NCBI GenBank assembly: GCA_032718475.1
Contig: JAUCBJ010007039.1
Location: forward strand, 1 to 41,274
Length of the DNA stretch: 41,274 bases
Direction of reading: 5' to 3'
From: Nemertoderma westbladi
Taxonomy: Eukaryota; Xenacoelomorpha; Nemertodermatida; Nemertodermatidae
The first letter of the stretch is position 1. Each line of letters begins with the position of its first letter. Shown one piece after another: positions 1 to 9,419 of this stretch. A model generated the notes under the pieces. It was given only the letters and a program-made list of their open reading frames with translations, was not told the DNA's origin and did no database searches. Made by a program: the position numbers and the translations under genes.

Positions 1-15
1 TAAGTGGTTCGCGCA
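1..15 (-). repeat. Outer piece of Gypsy 3' LTR, continuing left of window
   Basis: The first 23 bases are identical to 9281..9303 inside the 5' LTR of the Gypsy element. There they run straight into the block that in this copy resumes only at 4138. I therefore read 1..15, plus the duplicated 8-mer at 16..23, as the outer part of the 3' LTR, cut off from its inner part by the insertion at 24..4129. The LTR end itself lies outside the window. Confidence 0.65.
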
Positions 16-23
16 TACAGCTG
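16..23. repeat. Target site duplication TACAGCTG (left copy)
   Basis: It is identical to 4130..4137. The uninterrupted sequence is seen once, in the other LTR at 9295..9302. Confidence 0.6.
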
Positions 24-719
24 TTGTTCGCGCTTTTAGACCTTTAGCAGTTTAACCTGCCAATTTTAGTTGTCCTATTGTTTATAAATCGACTTTAGCC
101 TTTTACCAATTACCGAGAGAAAGCCGCCCCAATATTAGATTATTACAACAACATATCCATTGGGTAAGATAGTGGAGGAGAGCCAGCCCGTCTCTTAATT
201 TTTTACTTTATATTACGCGATCAATTTTCACTCATCTCGTCATGAACCCAACATGTATGTAACCTTTTGTTAAATTTGTTGGCTATGCGTTTGCGGTTGT
301 TTGGGCGGAGTGTGGTAGGCCTACACTTTTCACACTTAAATATTTTGGTTGTGAAATGTTACAGGGCATAGCTATCTGAGATATTTCATTTATATTTTAT
401 TATGAGAGGAAGAAGAACATACAACGTTATTTTCTATATATGTAACAAAATAATTGTTTTCGGGTTTAACTTGGAAGCCTCCCCAAATAGTTGATATACA
501 ATTATATTTAAAATTATTTCCATGGTCATGGTCATTCACCCGTCTTTAGTTAGAAATTTGTTTGCATGAAAGACAGTTTAGTTTAGTTTTTACTGATTTA
601 TTATCTCTTATCTGACTGGGGTAATAATAAAGGATAGGATAAATGGAAGCAAAGTGTGACAGTAACAAATATTTCCCCGTCACCCAAGCATGTCTTAAGT
701 ATATGATATATATATCAAA

Positions 720-768
720 GGGGGAAGTTTGGATTCACTGCATAAATGCAGTTCACCAAACTTCCCCC
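720..768. repeat. Two-tier perfect-stem foldback
   Basis: The outer arms GGGGGAAGTTTGG (720..732) and CCAAACTTCCCCC (756..768) are perfect 13-bp complements. The inner arms ACTGCAT (737..743) and ATGCAGT (746..752) form a 7-bp stem with an AA loop. The bulges are ATTC and TCA. A further AACTTCCCCC lies at 782..791. It is too short for an ordinary pre-miRNA; a cruciform or part of a MITE end is possible. Confidence 0.7.
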
Positions 769-1624
769 GAATGCACACTGTAACTTCCCCCTTCCCACAA
801 ATATCCACTTTTGAATTAATTTGAAGCAATATAATAAGTACAAAATTGTGCGAGTTTTTAATTGTTTGGTCCAATTGTTATTTGATTTCTATTTATTATT
901 TAAAGTGCATTTAATATCACACTGGTTTTTAGAATATTATACTATACAACCTTATGTTTTATTAATTTACCCAATCGAAGCCTCATAAGGGCCGGTTATC
1001 TGTACGCATATCCCCTAATGCGCTCAGTAAGGTTCAAACAACATATTAATATGAAAATATAGTATCTGCAAAGAAAAGAACCCAATACTATATAATTTGA
1101 CCTTATTAAAAAATTTGCACTTTTGCACACTTATTTGTACAAATGCACTTTAGCAGATCGTAATGGTGGCTCTTATTTAACAAACTTATGTTTATCCTCT
1201 ACCGATCTACGATGGTGTATGATCAAGTGTCAGTCGCTAAAAGTGTCAAAAATATAATTTAATAAATCTGGATTTGCGATTTTGGACAATATTCATGGAC
1301 ATTTTTAAGTCACTTTATAGACATAAAAAGTTAAACAAATGTTACGATTATAGTTAGAAATCATTCCAAACTACATTTTAATCCAAAAAATAACATTCTA
1401 CGATGAATAGAACTGGAAATAAAAGTGTTTGAAATATCGAAAAAATGTTCACTATTTAAGTGCATTTTGCACTAAGTGCACATGCGTCTTTTCCCAAGTT
1501 TTATCCTATTTCGCACACTACAATCTATCCTCTATCCAATGAAAAAAGTTTCAGATTAAACGGCCCTGTAGAACCGAAGTTATTTATGTTTAAAAATAGT
1601 CACTCGAAAATTTCAAATTCTCTT

Positions 1625-1697
1625 GGTCACATAGTCTAGTGGTTATCAATCACGTTAATGAAACCTAAGTTCGCGGGTTCGAAATCCAATATTGACC
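1625..1697 (+). tRNA. tRNA-like sequence (pseudogene or SINE head)
   Basis: The segment is exactly 73 nt. It has a box A-like TAGTCTAGTGG at 1632..1642 and a box B-like GGTTCGAAATCC near 1676..1687, and the outer five acceptor pairs form (GGTCA with TGACC). The D-arm GTCTAGTGGTTA resembles animal tRNA-Glu. The anticodon and T stems pair poorly, so a functional tRNA is unlikely. A decayed tRNA or tRNA-derived SINE head is the better reading. It sits between inverted copies of AGAACCGAAGTT (1570..1581 and 1759..1770). Confidence 0.45.
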
Positions 1698-4129
1698 TGA
1701 CCATTCTTAATTTTTTTTGCAAAAAAAATTATTTTTATTTTTTCACTAAAATCGCTCTAACTTCGGTTCTGGTGGTCCAAATTCAATAAAATTGGTATAT
1801 TCTTTGCCGTAATTTTTTTCTTAATCTTTTGAGAAGGGGTTATTTTTGGCCCCAAAAAAATTAAAAAAAGGGCCAAAATAACGCGATATTTTTCGACCCT
1901 TAAAATTCGTAATTTTAATTATATATGTTAAGATAAAAGATAGCAGAGTTAATTTGATACTTTTTACAGGTACTTTTGGCGCAATACGCTAAATTATAAT
2001 GGAATAGCGATTTGTTAAAAAAAAAAATTTTTCGTCCCTTTTTATAAATATTATATTTCACACGATCGCCTGCCGCTCCAGTTTTATAATACCTCCGGCG
2101 CTGTGATTAACGCTGTTAGATAGATAATTTAACGCACTATAAGTCTGTGTAAACAAATCTCCCGTAAGTTAAGTAGTTTTCGAGCTAGACGATTTCCCGC
2201 GAAGCAAGTTTGAAGCGCGAAATTATAATTTTGGCCCTCATTTTTTTAATATCATCCTTGGAGCAAAACCGATAGCATATTTGAATTTCCCGTATGGATA
2301 TTGACTGTATAGAATGTATGTACCTTAACCAACTAAAGTTAAAAATAAAAAATTATTCGATAAAAACTACTTTACAAATTCTGGCCCTTTTTGGCCCCTA
2401 TTGCCGACATATTTTTTGTACCCCCATTCGATAGGAACGTAGCCCCAATGGTCTTCTACGAGTTTCATAAAAGAATTAGTGGATTCCTACCCGCGTTGTC
2501 GAATTAAACATTTCGGAAATAAGTTTTCCAAAAAAGACGGACAAAAACGTACAAATTTACAGCCCCTTTTTCCACCCGAAATTTTAATAAATATCTTACC
2601 CCCATTCGATACGAAGGTAGTACATCTCTTCCCCTTTCCAACCGCGTTACTTTCGTCCCCGTACAATTAATATTAGCCGAGTTATAGCGGATCCCGCAAA
2701 TTCATTTTGTCCGTTTTTTCAACTTTGACGGACATTTTCGGAAAAAGGCGTGGTAATCTTTTTTGAAAAAAAAAACGAATTCACTAATTAATCCCTTCTA
2801 TCGTATCCCGGCGTCGGCTAAGCAATAACCTAGGGTTTTTTCGAGCCACTGTAGAGCGCCTTTCAAAAAAATTTTAAAATTGTCGAAAAAATGACGGATT
2901 TTTGTCCGCCGTGTCCGTCGAAGGGTTAGATTTAATAATGATAGCGTTGCTAATATCTTAGAATTCCGAGCCGCTCCCCTGGTGAGAAAATAAAAAAATT
3001 TGGTCTGTTCCTTCATCGAAAAGTCCCCCAGAATCCCAAGTTAACCTATATAGTTAGCGATGGCCTGCGGCTTTAGGAGCGGCCGCGGTATTCACCTCCC
3101 TCATAGCGGCCGCGGCGGTGTTGCGTCAAATGGAGAAATATTTATCCCACCTAGTGTACTGAAGTTACATCAGCCGAAGCCAGTCCGTGCGCGGCGTATG
3201 ACCCACGGTGTGGGAGACTGGATTCGGATTCCTTGGGAGTTATTGCAGTGTAGACCTACTGTATTATTCGATTGATCGCTACTATATAATCTCTGACAAC
3301 TATATTCACTTTCGGGGAAATATTAACAGTTCCTTTAGGACGTGGCGCTTTAAGTATAAAAACAGAGTTATGACTTATACTAATCACAACTAGATGGCCA
3401 CAGAGTTTCGTAAATAGCGCATTCTTTAGGAGATGCTTTATTAACCTTCACACTACTTCACACTACTTTACACTAGTTCGCACTAATCTGCCGACCGTCA
3501 CTGAATTTGATCATATATAAGGAGGATTGCAACTGACACACGTAGGGATTATGAAATAGCATTTAATTCACACAAAACTACTATAATTTAAGTCGCAGTT
3601 GCTACCGGTAAACTCTATTCCTCTTACCTCAGTAATCAAGAAGATTGAGGGGTTTATGATTATTTATTGGTATTCTCCAAATATAACATCAATATCCATT
3701 AATATAACAACAATTAATACCATTACCAGAAGTAAAATAATGCGGTGAACAGTCAGTATGTGTTACTTATGCAGTGGTCCAGGTGTTTCAGGGTGTATCC
3801 AGTGATTCAGGTTAATAGATTTACGTTCTTATAACCAAGGCCATCTGATGTTCCTAGGCCAAAGTCTGAAACTTCTGTACAGAAGCACAGAATCCTGAGT
3901 TGGTTCTGATGCTCAGAAAAATAGTAAACAAAGACCGTAATGCATTGCGCGAGTTTCTATTGGTTTCTATTAGCCGTAACTGCATTAACAGAACAAAGAA
4001 CTTCCACGTCCACAGATTTCGTCATCTTGGTTCTAATTCCTTCCCATCGCGTAGTTGGACAAATTTAGGGCTATTTTAGAGTATTCTGTGCATTGCGTAA
4101 AAATGACTTGTTATGTCCGCAAAAGCTTT

Positions 4130-4137
4130 TACAGCTG
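4130..4137. repeat. Target site duplication TACAGCTG (right copy)
   Basis: This is the partner of 16..23. LTR sequence resumes immediately after it, with one substitution (A for T) relative to the 5' LTR. Confidence 0.6.
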
Positions 4138-4293
4138 AACTGTGTACAGGGGGTCAGTATCTAGCGGTACTGCAGTAATAAGCAGTCTGGATGTCCCGTT
4201 AAAGCCGTAAGTATGTATATCCTTAGTATATTCCCTTCACCCATGTTGCCTTATAATACAGTATAAAGATTGGGGCGAGCCATGAACACAACA
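4138..4293 (-). repeat. Gypsy 3' LTR (5' portion)
   Basis: On the minus strand this begins TGTTGTGTTCATGG directly after a polypurine tract, as an LTR should. Bases 4138..4251 match 9304..9419 almost exactly, and 4252..4293 match 14064..14102; both are parts of the 5' LTR on the far side of the coding region. The two halves of the 5' LTR are separated by the HINE-like insertions. The outer part of this 3' LTR lies at 1..15. Confidence 0.8.
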
Positions 4294-4305
4294 TCCCCTT
4301 TTCCC
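4294..4305 (-). promoter_or_regulatory. Gypsy polypurine tract
   Basis: On the minus strand this reads GGGAAAAGGGGA and abuts the TG of the 3' LTR. A purine run at this place is the standard plus-strand primer of LTR retrotransposons, and it fixes both the LTR boundary and the element's orientation. Confidence 0.8.
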
Positions 4306-4363
4306 GTGAGATCTATAAGAGTTATACGAGTTATAGTCTAGTTTGTTGTTTAAAAGGGCGGTT

Positions 4364-5413
4364 TTAAACTTTATGTATGACTGTCTCCCCAAATCTGACA
4401 GTTGGTGTTCTAGTACGTTCGCTCCTGCGCGGCAGTACCGGTACGGAAATACTTTCAGTTTCTAAACTTTTGGGTTGGATACTATTCGGAGGTGTTTCCA
4501 CAGTGGCCTCTTCTGGCACATAGTACTGGCGGAGGAAACGGTGGTTGCGTCACCATGTGCGCCCGGAGGCGAGTTTCACTCCATTGTCTCGGTTGGGGCC
4601 GACACCTACTACGGTGCCAACGTTGTTCCATCGTTTGGAGCATGGGTTTTGAATCCGCACTCGTATACCGGGGTGAAACGGTCGATGATCGCGGGCCGTT
4701 TGGTTGTAGTGAACTGTATAAGTTTTACGAAGTTCTTCTGCTCTTTTATCGATCGCGTTGGCTTTCTCACGCCATTGTAGAGCATAGGCCGTGTAATAGG
4801 CGGGTACATGAGTCCACAGTTGTCGTCCAAATACGACTTCATTTGGAGACCTCCTGCCTGCGTGTGTAGTGTTCCGGATTTCCATTATGCCGTTGTGGAA
4901 TTCCTCGGACTTTGTGTCGTTCCGCGGTACTTTCCGGGTGAGAGTTTTTATTAGTTTTACGGCAGACTCGGCATGTCCGTTACTCTGCGGGAAGTGAGGG
5001 GTGCTGGGAGACCAGCTTACTCCCCAACGTTTCAGAAACTGTTGGAAGAATGTAGCCGCAAACTGAGGTCCGCCATCGGTGCGCAGTCTGGTTGGGACCC
5101 CGTGGTCCACAAACCATGGACGCATCACATAAGCGACATCCCTGGCAGTGGGGTCGCTACGCCATTCGTGTACCAATGGGTATCCCGAGAGGCGGTCGGC
5201 GTAGGCAAGGTAGTGTTTCCCGCCAGTCTCGAACAGATCGGCGGAGACAGATTCGAAAGGCCACTTGGGCGTCTCATCAGTACGCAAAGTCTCCTTCTGG
5301 AGGCTCGGTTGAAGCGTCTGGCACGCTTCGCATTGATTGACAGTGAGTTCAATGTTGCGTGATATCCCCGGCCAATAAACCATCTGCCAGGCGCGTTGTT
5401 TCATCCGGGTCAT
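4364..5413 (-). pseudogene. Gypsy pol: integrase
   Basis: This is the integrase region of the Gypsy polyprotein, which in intact elements inserts the cDNA into chromosomes. Near the start, a zinc-binding segment ends in CEACQ; its His part (HASHQG) lies just upstream of the first Met. The catalytic core follows, with SADLFE, RTDGGPQF near residue 113, and the NGHAE glutamate motif. A chromatin-facing C-terminal tail has a basic RRSERTRTP stretch and ends at a TAA at 4364. An in-frame TGA at 4550..4552 interrupts the frame 62 codons before that stop, probably a decayed CGA. Upstream, the link to RNase H (5440..5890) is open only across shifted frames. The Gypsy (Ty3) assignment is firm; the copy is dead. 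Confidence 0.85.
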
Positions 5414-5889
5414 TCCCTGGTGGGATGCATGGAGGCGGTTTAATACGTCACGTTGGTGGGCCGGTGGGACGACAATGCACCCCCGAAGAGTACAAGGTCA
5501 TCCTCGATTGCGAGTTCGTTACTGATGGATTTAAACATCTGGATGTATGGTGATGCGTTCCGGATGTTTCGGAAGTTATCCTCGATCTCCCGGATGAGTT
5601 CGGTATAGTTGGAGTTGCCTCGGGCTGCCGAGCGCAAGTCATCCAACACGGGGTCGGTAAGGGAGGTGAGTAGAACTGCACAGATAGAGGCTGCAGTTCG
5701 GGAGTCCCCGCCGAACTCAGCATCATCCGCTGTCGGGTCATCGACAGGTGAGCGACTTAGGCAATCGGCAATGCGGTTTTCCTTTTTGCTACTCCAGTTG
5801 GAATTGATAATTCGATTGTAAGTCCACTTTTATCCGCTGGATTTTCGCGTTGTCGACTTGGTCTATCAAATACCAGTTGAATATTGTTA

Positions 5890-7095
5890 TCAGCGGGCGG
5901 TGTGGTCTGTCACCACCGTAAAGGTCGGTACACCCGATAGATAAATCCGGCACTTCTGTATAGCGTAACGGATTGCTACCGCTTCCAGTTCTATGGTCGC
6001 ATAGCGAGTTTCCGGATCCGAGAGGAACCGGCTACCGCAGGCAACGAGTTTCCAATTGTTCCCATTAAGTTGTAAAAGGTCGAATCCAAATCCATGGAGG
6101 CGACTGGCGTCGGTCTCTAATCGTGTCTCCAGGTTAGGGTTGAAAGGAGCGAGGACCGGTGGTTGTACGAGTGCGAGTTTTACGTCGATGAATGCTGCGT
6201 CGTGGGTTGCCGTCCATTGGAAGAGGTTCTTGGTTCGGAGAAGGTCGCGGAGTGGGGTGGCTGCAGTGCTGATGTTGCTGCAGAAATGGCCGAGTTGATT
6301 CACAAGGCCCATAAAACTCCGGAGATCAGTAATGTTCTGCGGAGCAGGATACTCTGCAATAGCCTTTAATTTATCCGGGTCCGCCTCTGTTCCTTCGTCC
6401 GATACAATATATCTGGCAAACTTAACCCGTTTTTTAGCGAAATCAAACTTAGCCGGATGTAACGTCATACCTGCGTCCCTGCACCGTTGCAGTACCGTGT
6501 GGACGCGTTGAACGTGGTCGTCGAGGTTGGAATCCTCGATGAGGATATCGTCCACAACCTTGTGGACTTGTGGGATCCCTTGGAAGGCCATATCGCCGTG
6601 ATAATTGTAAGAGTCGCCAGCTGAAATGAACCCCATAGGGGCGCGCGCGTAACAGAATCTACCCCAGGGTGTTTGGAAGGTTGTATAGTCTCTGGATTTT
6701 TCTTCCAGTTCCACCTGCCAGTAACCAGATTTCGCATCCAGTTTTGTAAATATGTGAGTGTTAGGGGTCCTGTCAGACACCACATCGAGGGGCATTCTAG
6801 AATTATGAACTGTTCTACGCACCTGTGAGTTTAGTTTTGTTAGGTCCACTGTCATTCTGACCTCACCGGGACGACCGGATTTCGGGCAGACGACGATGGG
6901 ATGGCACCAGGTTGTGGGCCAATCGCCCACACGTTCGATGATGCCCTTCGCCTCCATATTCTCGATTTCGCGCTTCACCTGTTCGCGATAAGGGAACGGA
7001 ATGGGGCAGGCTGCATAAATGCAGAATGGTACCGCATTTTCCACCAACTCTATTGACATTGGTGGGCCACACATTGTTTTGAGGTGTCCGTCCAT
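5890..7095 (-). pseudogene. Gypsy pol: reverse transcriptase and RNase H
   Basis: This 401-codon segment carries the RT fingers and palm. VDLTKLNSQV is the usual early motif, FTKLDAKSGYWQV is motif A, and APMGFISAG is motif B. The active site VVDD near residues 180-183 stands where most Gypsy elements have YVDD or YIDD. The connection and RNase H follow, with LETDASRLHGFG and ELEAVAIRYAIQK. The frame breaks within VVTDH near base 5890. The expected continuation (RPLITIFN, then VDNAKIQR) is present in another frame, so a single-base indel is likely. The frame is open upstream into the 11-residue repeat linker. The homology is certain; activity is not expected. Confidence 0.9.
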
Positions 7096-7130
7096 TTGGA
7101 AAACATCCTTAAACTCCTCTAGGAGTTTGA

Positions 7131-7262
7131 GTTTAATTTCGTCGGAGTTTATTGAAAGTTCGTGTTTAATTTCGTCAGAGTTTATTGAAAGTTCGTGTTT
7201 AATTTCGTCAGAGTTTATCGAAAGTTTGCGTTTAATTTAGTCCGAGTTTATCGAAAGTTCGT
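7131..7262 (-). repeat. In-frame 33-bp tandem repeat linking Gypsy protease to RT
   Basis: Four 33-bp units start at 7131, 7164, 7197 and 7230. Read on the minus strand in the RT frame, they encode tandem EIKHELSINSD-type 11-mers. They lead directly into LKLLEEFKDVF, the usual start of the Gypsy RT region. One unit (ending near 7240) has TAA in place of GAA. Units differ by few substitutions, so the expansion looks recent. Confidence 0.8.
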
Positions 7263-7286
7263 CTTTAATTTCTTTGGACTTGGAGT

Positions 7287-7685
7287 TTATTGGTAGTCCC
7301 CATTTTGTAGCTGCGGCGTATGATTGTTTGGGGGTGGGATCAGCGTCTGATTCCGCGGAAACGCTCCGAACTTACCGTTTGATGTCTGGGCGAATAGTTG
7401 AAATTGGTTTGGGGAAATCTTATGTACTCTTCCCAAACCTTTGCAGGTTTGCAGGTTGCAGGTTTCTGTTCCCATATCCGGACATAAATAAACCCACTCT
7501 TTATGAGTGTGGCCCCCTACAGAGAGTTCCATAAAAAGTTTACCCTCACACTCGATTCGGCCACCGTTTGCTGATTGCAGTGGAAAATCGGGAGGAATTA
7601 TTTCAGTCGACTCCGGTAATTTCAACTCCGATTGTATCATGGAGCCGGCTACAGTGACCTGGGCTCCCGTATCAGCGATACACAT
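7287..7685 (-). pseudogene. Gypsy pol: aspartic protease
   Basis: This contains ADTGAQVTVAG, the retropepsin active-site motif DTGA, near the start of the 132-codon open segment, followed by ELKLPES and a hydrophobic WVYLCPDMG stretch typical of the flap-to-dimer region. The frame is shifted by one relative to the zinc-knuckle segment upstream, and by another relative to the RT frame downstream. The protease would cut Gag-Pol during particle maturation. This copy cannot produce a continuous polyprotein. Confidence 0.75.
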
Positions 7686-7719
7686 GTTTTTCCCACATAT
7701 TCGCCCGATTTGTGGAAAT

Positions 7720-7933
7720 CTACCGTGATAAGCGCACGTTTATTTGCGGCGGTGCGCTTGTGGATGTCGACGATAAGGACGGCGCCGGATATTTTTGGAG
7801 GAATTTTGGATTTAGGTTGTAAACATTGCGCGCCGAAGTGTCCAGTCCTCCCGCAGTTACTGCAATCCTTTCCTGCAGCTCTGCAGGGTGCATTGTTGCT
7901 GTGGGGAAACTTCCCTCCACAGTGAAGGCATTC
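7720..7933 (-). pseudogene. Gypsy gag: nucleocapsid with two zinc knuckles
   Basis: In the frame starting at GAATGC (about 7933, minus) I read two metal-binding knuckles. The first is CLHCGGKFPHSNNAPC (CX2CX5HX5C) and the second is CSNCGRTGHFGAQC (CX2CX4HX4C). Lysine-rich sequence follows. The second knuckle is the canonical retroviral nucleocapsid form. The frame continues for about 50 codons toward the protease and then loses register. A different frame of the same stretch is also open and is a shadow. Confidence 0.75.
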
Positions 7934-8167
7934 CCCCCCGTTCTTTTGCCGTGTTGATGAGTTCTAGGGCGTGGTTTGAGGAAGGACTCCGCCCCGTAGC
8001 GGAAGTTTCCTTCCCTTTCCGGTACCTACTCTTAGGGCATCGACTACGTCCCCTGGGTGGGGGTGTTTGCGGAGTCCGTACTGCGTTCACACACTGCCCT
8101 CTTATGAGTTTAGTATCCCTTGCTGCGATTTCGCGGGACCGGCAAAAATCGAGAGTTTCCAGTCGTG

Positions 8168-8830
8168 TTAGGGGTGGTCGTTAGCAAAGAGTTCCTCCTG
8201 TGTTTCGTCGTCATGGATACCTCGGATGAGGAGCGTATTAACCCAGTCGCCTGGGGTCATCGTTTCGAGACCAGCGTCGTCTGCCAGCTCGCACAGTCGT
8301 ACGTAATAATCGTCGAATGCGTGATTCTCCGACTGTTTTAGTTGGACAAGTTGATGGCGGTCGACAACGAGGTTCCTCTCGGAACGGAGGTATAAGCGGA
8401 TCTCCTCCATAACTTCCGCAAGAGTTTTGTCCGTGTTTACCAGGATGTTTAGGCGATGGTGGATGCGGTTGAGGAACTCGGCAGAACAATTCGAAAAAAA
8501 GACTGCAAGTTGATCCTCCCGAGGTTTCTGGGATAAGTGGACAACGGTACAGTAGTTGCTCCACTGGATCTCCCAGCGTTTTTAGCGCTGAAACGTGATA
8601 TCTACTTCGAGTTTCTCGGGGGCTCGAGCGTTTAGTTTTACGGTTTCGCCAGGTCCGGGGTTCCGGGGGGGGGGGGGGGGGGGGGGGTGCGCCTGCGGGT
8701 CCCTGTCGGAGTAGTTGGAGAAATTCCGCCCTCTCTTCTGCACGGAGACGATCGCGATGTTCCTCGCGGCGTTCATCGTTCTCCCGGTGGTGTAGCTCCT
8801 CTCCCCGGCGGCGTTGTTCTTCCTCGGCAC
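8168..8830 (-). pseudogene. Gypsy gag: capsid region
   Basis: The frame runs from 8830 to the stop at 8168 with one in-frame TAA at 8582..8584. The first part is basic and Arg/Asn-rich, then a run of prolines encoded by the poly-G tract (8665..8687 on the other strand). The second part (HLSQKP...EEIRLYLRSERNLVVDRHQLVQL...FDDYYVRLCELADD) resembles Gypsy Gag capsid helices. The homopolymer makes the reading frame across the proline run uncertain, because its length may be a sequencing estimate. Confidence 0.6.
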
Positions 8831-8971
8831 GGTCGCGCTGAAGGTAGATCAGAAACTGCGTTAGTTCGGGCGGTTTATGTTCGTCACCCTGTTCCTGGTC
8901 ACCAAGCGCGCCCTTGAGTTGATTGCGTAGTTTGTTGGACGATGTTTTCGGATTGAATTGGATTCCAGCGT

Positions 8972-9067
8972 TTAGTGGATCTTAAGTGTCTCCCAGTCGA
9001 GATTATCAATTTCCTCGAGCCGTAGATCGAGCCAATCGTCAGGTTGAATGGGTGTTGTCCTTGCCAT
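8972..9067 (-). pseudogene. Gypsy gag: N-terminal fragment
   Basis: An ATG at 9067 opens 31 codons (MARTTPIQPDDWLDLRLEEI...) before a TAA at 8972. The start lies just downstream of the 5' LTR region on the minus strand and is followed by Gag-like sequence in other frames. I infer it is the original gag start. The short length reflects decay, not a small gene. Confidence 0.5.
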
Positions 9068-9071
9068 CCTG

Positions 9072-9419
9072 GTCAGCTAGTGTTGTAAGTTCCACGTAGG
9101 TTAAATTCTACTGGCTCTGTTTGCCAGCTACACACTGCTGCACTGTGCCATTTAATGTTTCGTAGTGCGAGCGGAGGTTATGAAGTAAATAACATATATT
9201 TGAGTTCAATATAATACCAGCACACGTATAATGTTACGGTATAATAGCATCAGACATGTTGCGCTGCAGCCGTGCTGCATAAGTGGTTCGCGCATACAGC
9301 TGTACTGTGTACAGGGGGTCAGTATCTAGCAGTACTGCAGTATTAAGCAGTCTGGATGTCCCGTTAAAGCCGTAAGTATGTATATCCTTAGTATATTCCC
9401 TTCACCAATGTTGCCTTAT
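9072..9419 (-). repeat. Gypsy 5' LTR (3' portion) and leader
   Basis: Bases 9304..9419 duplicate 4138..4252, and 9281..9303 duplicate 1..23. The rest (9072..9280) is LTR plus untranslated leader. I cannot place the LTR end or primer-binding site exactly: TGGCACAGTG and TGGCAAACAG (minus strand, near 9125..9155) are candidates. The LTR is interrupted at 9419/9420 by the first HINE-like element and resumes at 14064. Confidence 0.7.

Larger units (their letters stand above)
24..4129. mobile_element. Unclassified ~4.1-kb insertion splitting the Gypsy 3' LTR
   Basis: The 5' LTR reads continuously through ...CATACAGCTGTACTGTG. In the 3' LTR the same sequence is interrupted: TACAGCTG occurs at 16..23 and again at 4130..4137, with ~4.1 kb between. 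An 8-bp target duplication fits several cut-and-paste transposon superfamilies (hAT, P, Merlin-type) or a retroposon. I see no clear terminal inverted repeat and no ORF above 72 codons. The content is AT-rich low-complexity DNA, a foldback at 720, a tRNA-like segment at 1625, a pyrimidine-rich GGCCCC/TTTTTT region at 1830..2770, a small GC-rich island with NotI-like GCGGCCGC at 3080..3115, and short CACACTACTT-like repeats at 3450..3490. It could be one non-autonomous element or several nested ones. Confidence 0.5.

Noticed and set aside
3060-3275. 71-codon frame in the small GC-rich island of the 4.1-kb insert
   Set aside because: The GC-rich patch has two copies of a GCGGCCGCGG palindrome, which explains the open frame. 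No domain is seen.
4475-5362. Several plus-strand frames of 80-130 codons across the integrase region
   Set aside because: They are antisense shadows of the Gypsy integrase, which has its full motif set on the minus strand.
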